14,055 nt of DNA. Origin: Syntrophaceae bacterium UBA6255. Lineage in GTDB: Bacteria > Desulfobacterota > Syntrophia > Syntrophales > Smithellaceae. The stretch covers positions 1-14,055 of the forward strand of contig DJVN01000269.1 in the NCBI GenBank assembly GCA_002441205.1. Direction: 5' to 3'. The position numbers and the translations under genes are program-made. The first letter of the stretch is position 1. Each line of letters opens with the position of its first letter. A model generated the notes under the pieces. It was not told the origin of the DNA and made no database searches. It saw only the letters and a list, made by a program, of their open reading frames with translations. Shown piece after piece: positions 13,824 through 14,055 of the stretch.

Positions 13824-14055
13824 TATTTCCTCAAAACTTTTTCTCCATTTCGGCGGGAGGAGAGTTTTAGTTTTGTCGAAATGGCCGATGGCCAGCAAAA
13901 GCGGAATCCAGTACTGGTCGGGGATGTTAAACGCTTTGTGAACGCCTTCGATGTCAAAGCCGTCCATCGGGTGCGAGTCCAGCCCCGCGTCTTTGGCTGC
14001 CAGCATCAGCGACATCGCGAAAAATCCGGTATTCTTGCAGGCAAACGCCAGTTGC
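13809..14055 (-). CDS. Nitroreductase-family flavoprotein, C-terminal part
   Basis: FMN-dependent NAD(P)H oxidoreductase family. The gene is cut by the right edge of the window. The frame is open to base 14054, and the 81 visible residues begin QLAFACKNTGFFAMSLMLAAKDAGLDSHPMDGFD, the conserved helix and MxGFD segment of the family. WIPLLLAIGHFD and an FMN-proximal C-terminal end (LLPPKWRKSFEEIV) follow. An internal ATG at 14013-14015 is not the real start. The substrate cannot be told from this part. Confidence 0.85.
   Translation of the reverse strand, partial: QLAFACKNTGFFAMSLMLAAKDAGLDSHPMDGFDIEGVHKAFNIPDQYWIPLLLAIGHFDKTKTLLPPKWRKSFEEIVINF

Noticed and set aside
1..14055. Prophage, integron, toxin-antitoxin or defence system
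   Set aside because: All sizeable frames belong to housekeeping or redox families; no recombinase, capsid, nuclease or antitoxin-like protein was seen.

Overview
The window carries housekeeping and anaerobic-metabolism genes of a strictly anaerobic Gram-negative bacterium. An oxygen-sensitive class III ribonucleotide reductase with its radical-SAM activase, a ferredoxin:thioredoxin reductase catalytic subunit, an IHF-beta protein, a BepA-like periplasmic M48 protease and the cmk-rpsA-sppA-ihfB order together suggest Desulfobacterota (former Deltaproteobacteria), perhaps a Syntrophales-like lineage. That placement is inference from gene content and protein style; no database was searched.

Layout. 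1-2053 (+): the C-terminal part of nrdD, then nrdG. 2122-3249 (-): hemW, convergent with nrdG. 3293-3416: a 124-bp imperfect palindrome with 8-bp perfect terminal inverted repeats, starting 2 bp past the lepA stop codon. 3419-6285 (-): lepA, adk with its own intrinsic terminator, and an FmdB-type zinc-ribbon gene. 6406-7860 (-): an exported M48 metalloprotease with TPR repeats, divergent from the next block. 7898-12400 (+): cmk, rpsA, sppA, ihfB and a crotonase-family gene whose start overlaps the ihfB stop. 12403-12496: a strongly structured intergenic element between convergent genes. 12512-13509 (-): glutaredoxin and the FTR catalytic subunit (overlapping by 1 nt), then a small cysteine-rich protein carrying a stand-alone sigma-70 region 4. 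13582-13773 (-): a small hydrophobic ORF. 13809-14055 (-): the C-terminal end of a nitroreductase-family protein.

Functionally the window combines nucleotide supply (NrdD/NrdG, Adk, Cmk), translation (S1, LepA), envelope proteolysis (M48/TPR, SppA), nucleoid architecture (IhfB) and thiol redox (glutaredoxin, FTR). The least explained part is 12403-13509: a Cys-rich sigma-region-4 protein beside two thiol-redox enzymes, next to a structured element. The best candidate for something undescribed is a thiol- or metal-responsive sigma4-like regulator. There are no tRNA or rRNA genes, CRISPR arrays, transposases or phage genes, and no gene-free stretch exceeds 300 bp.
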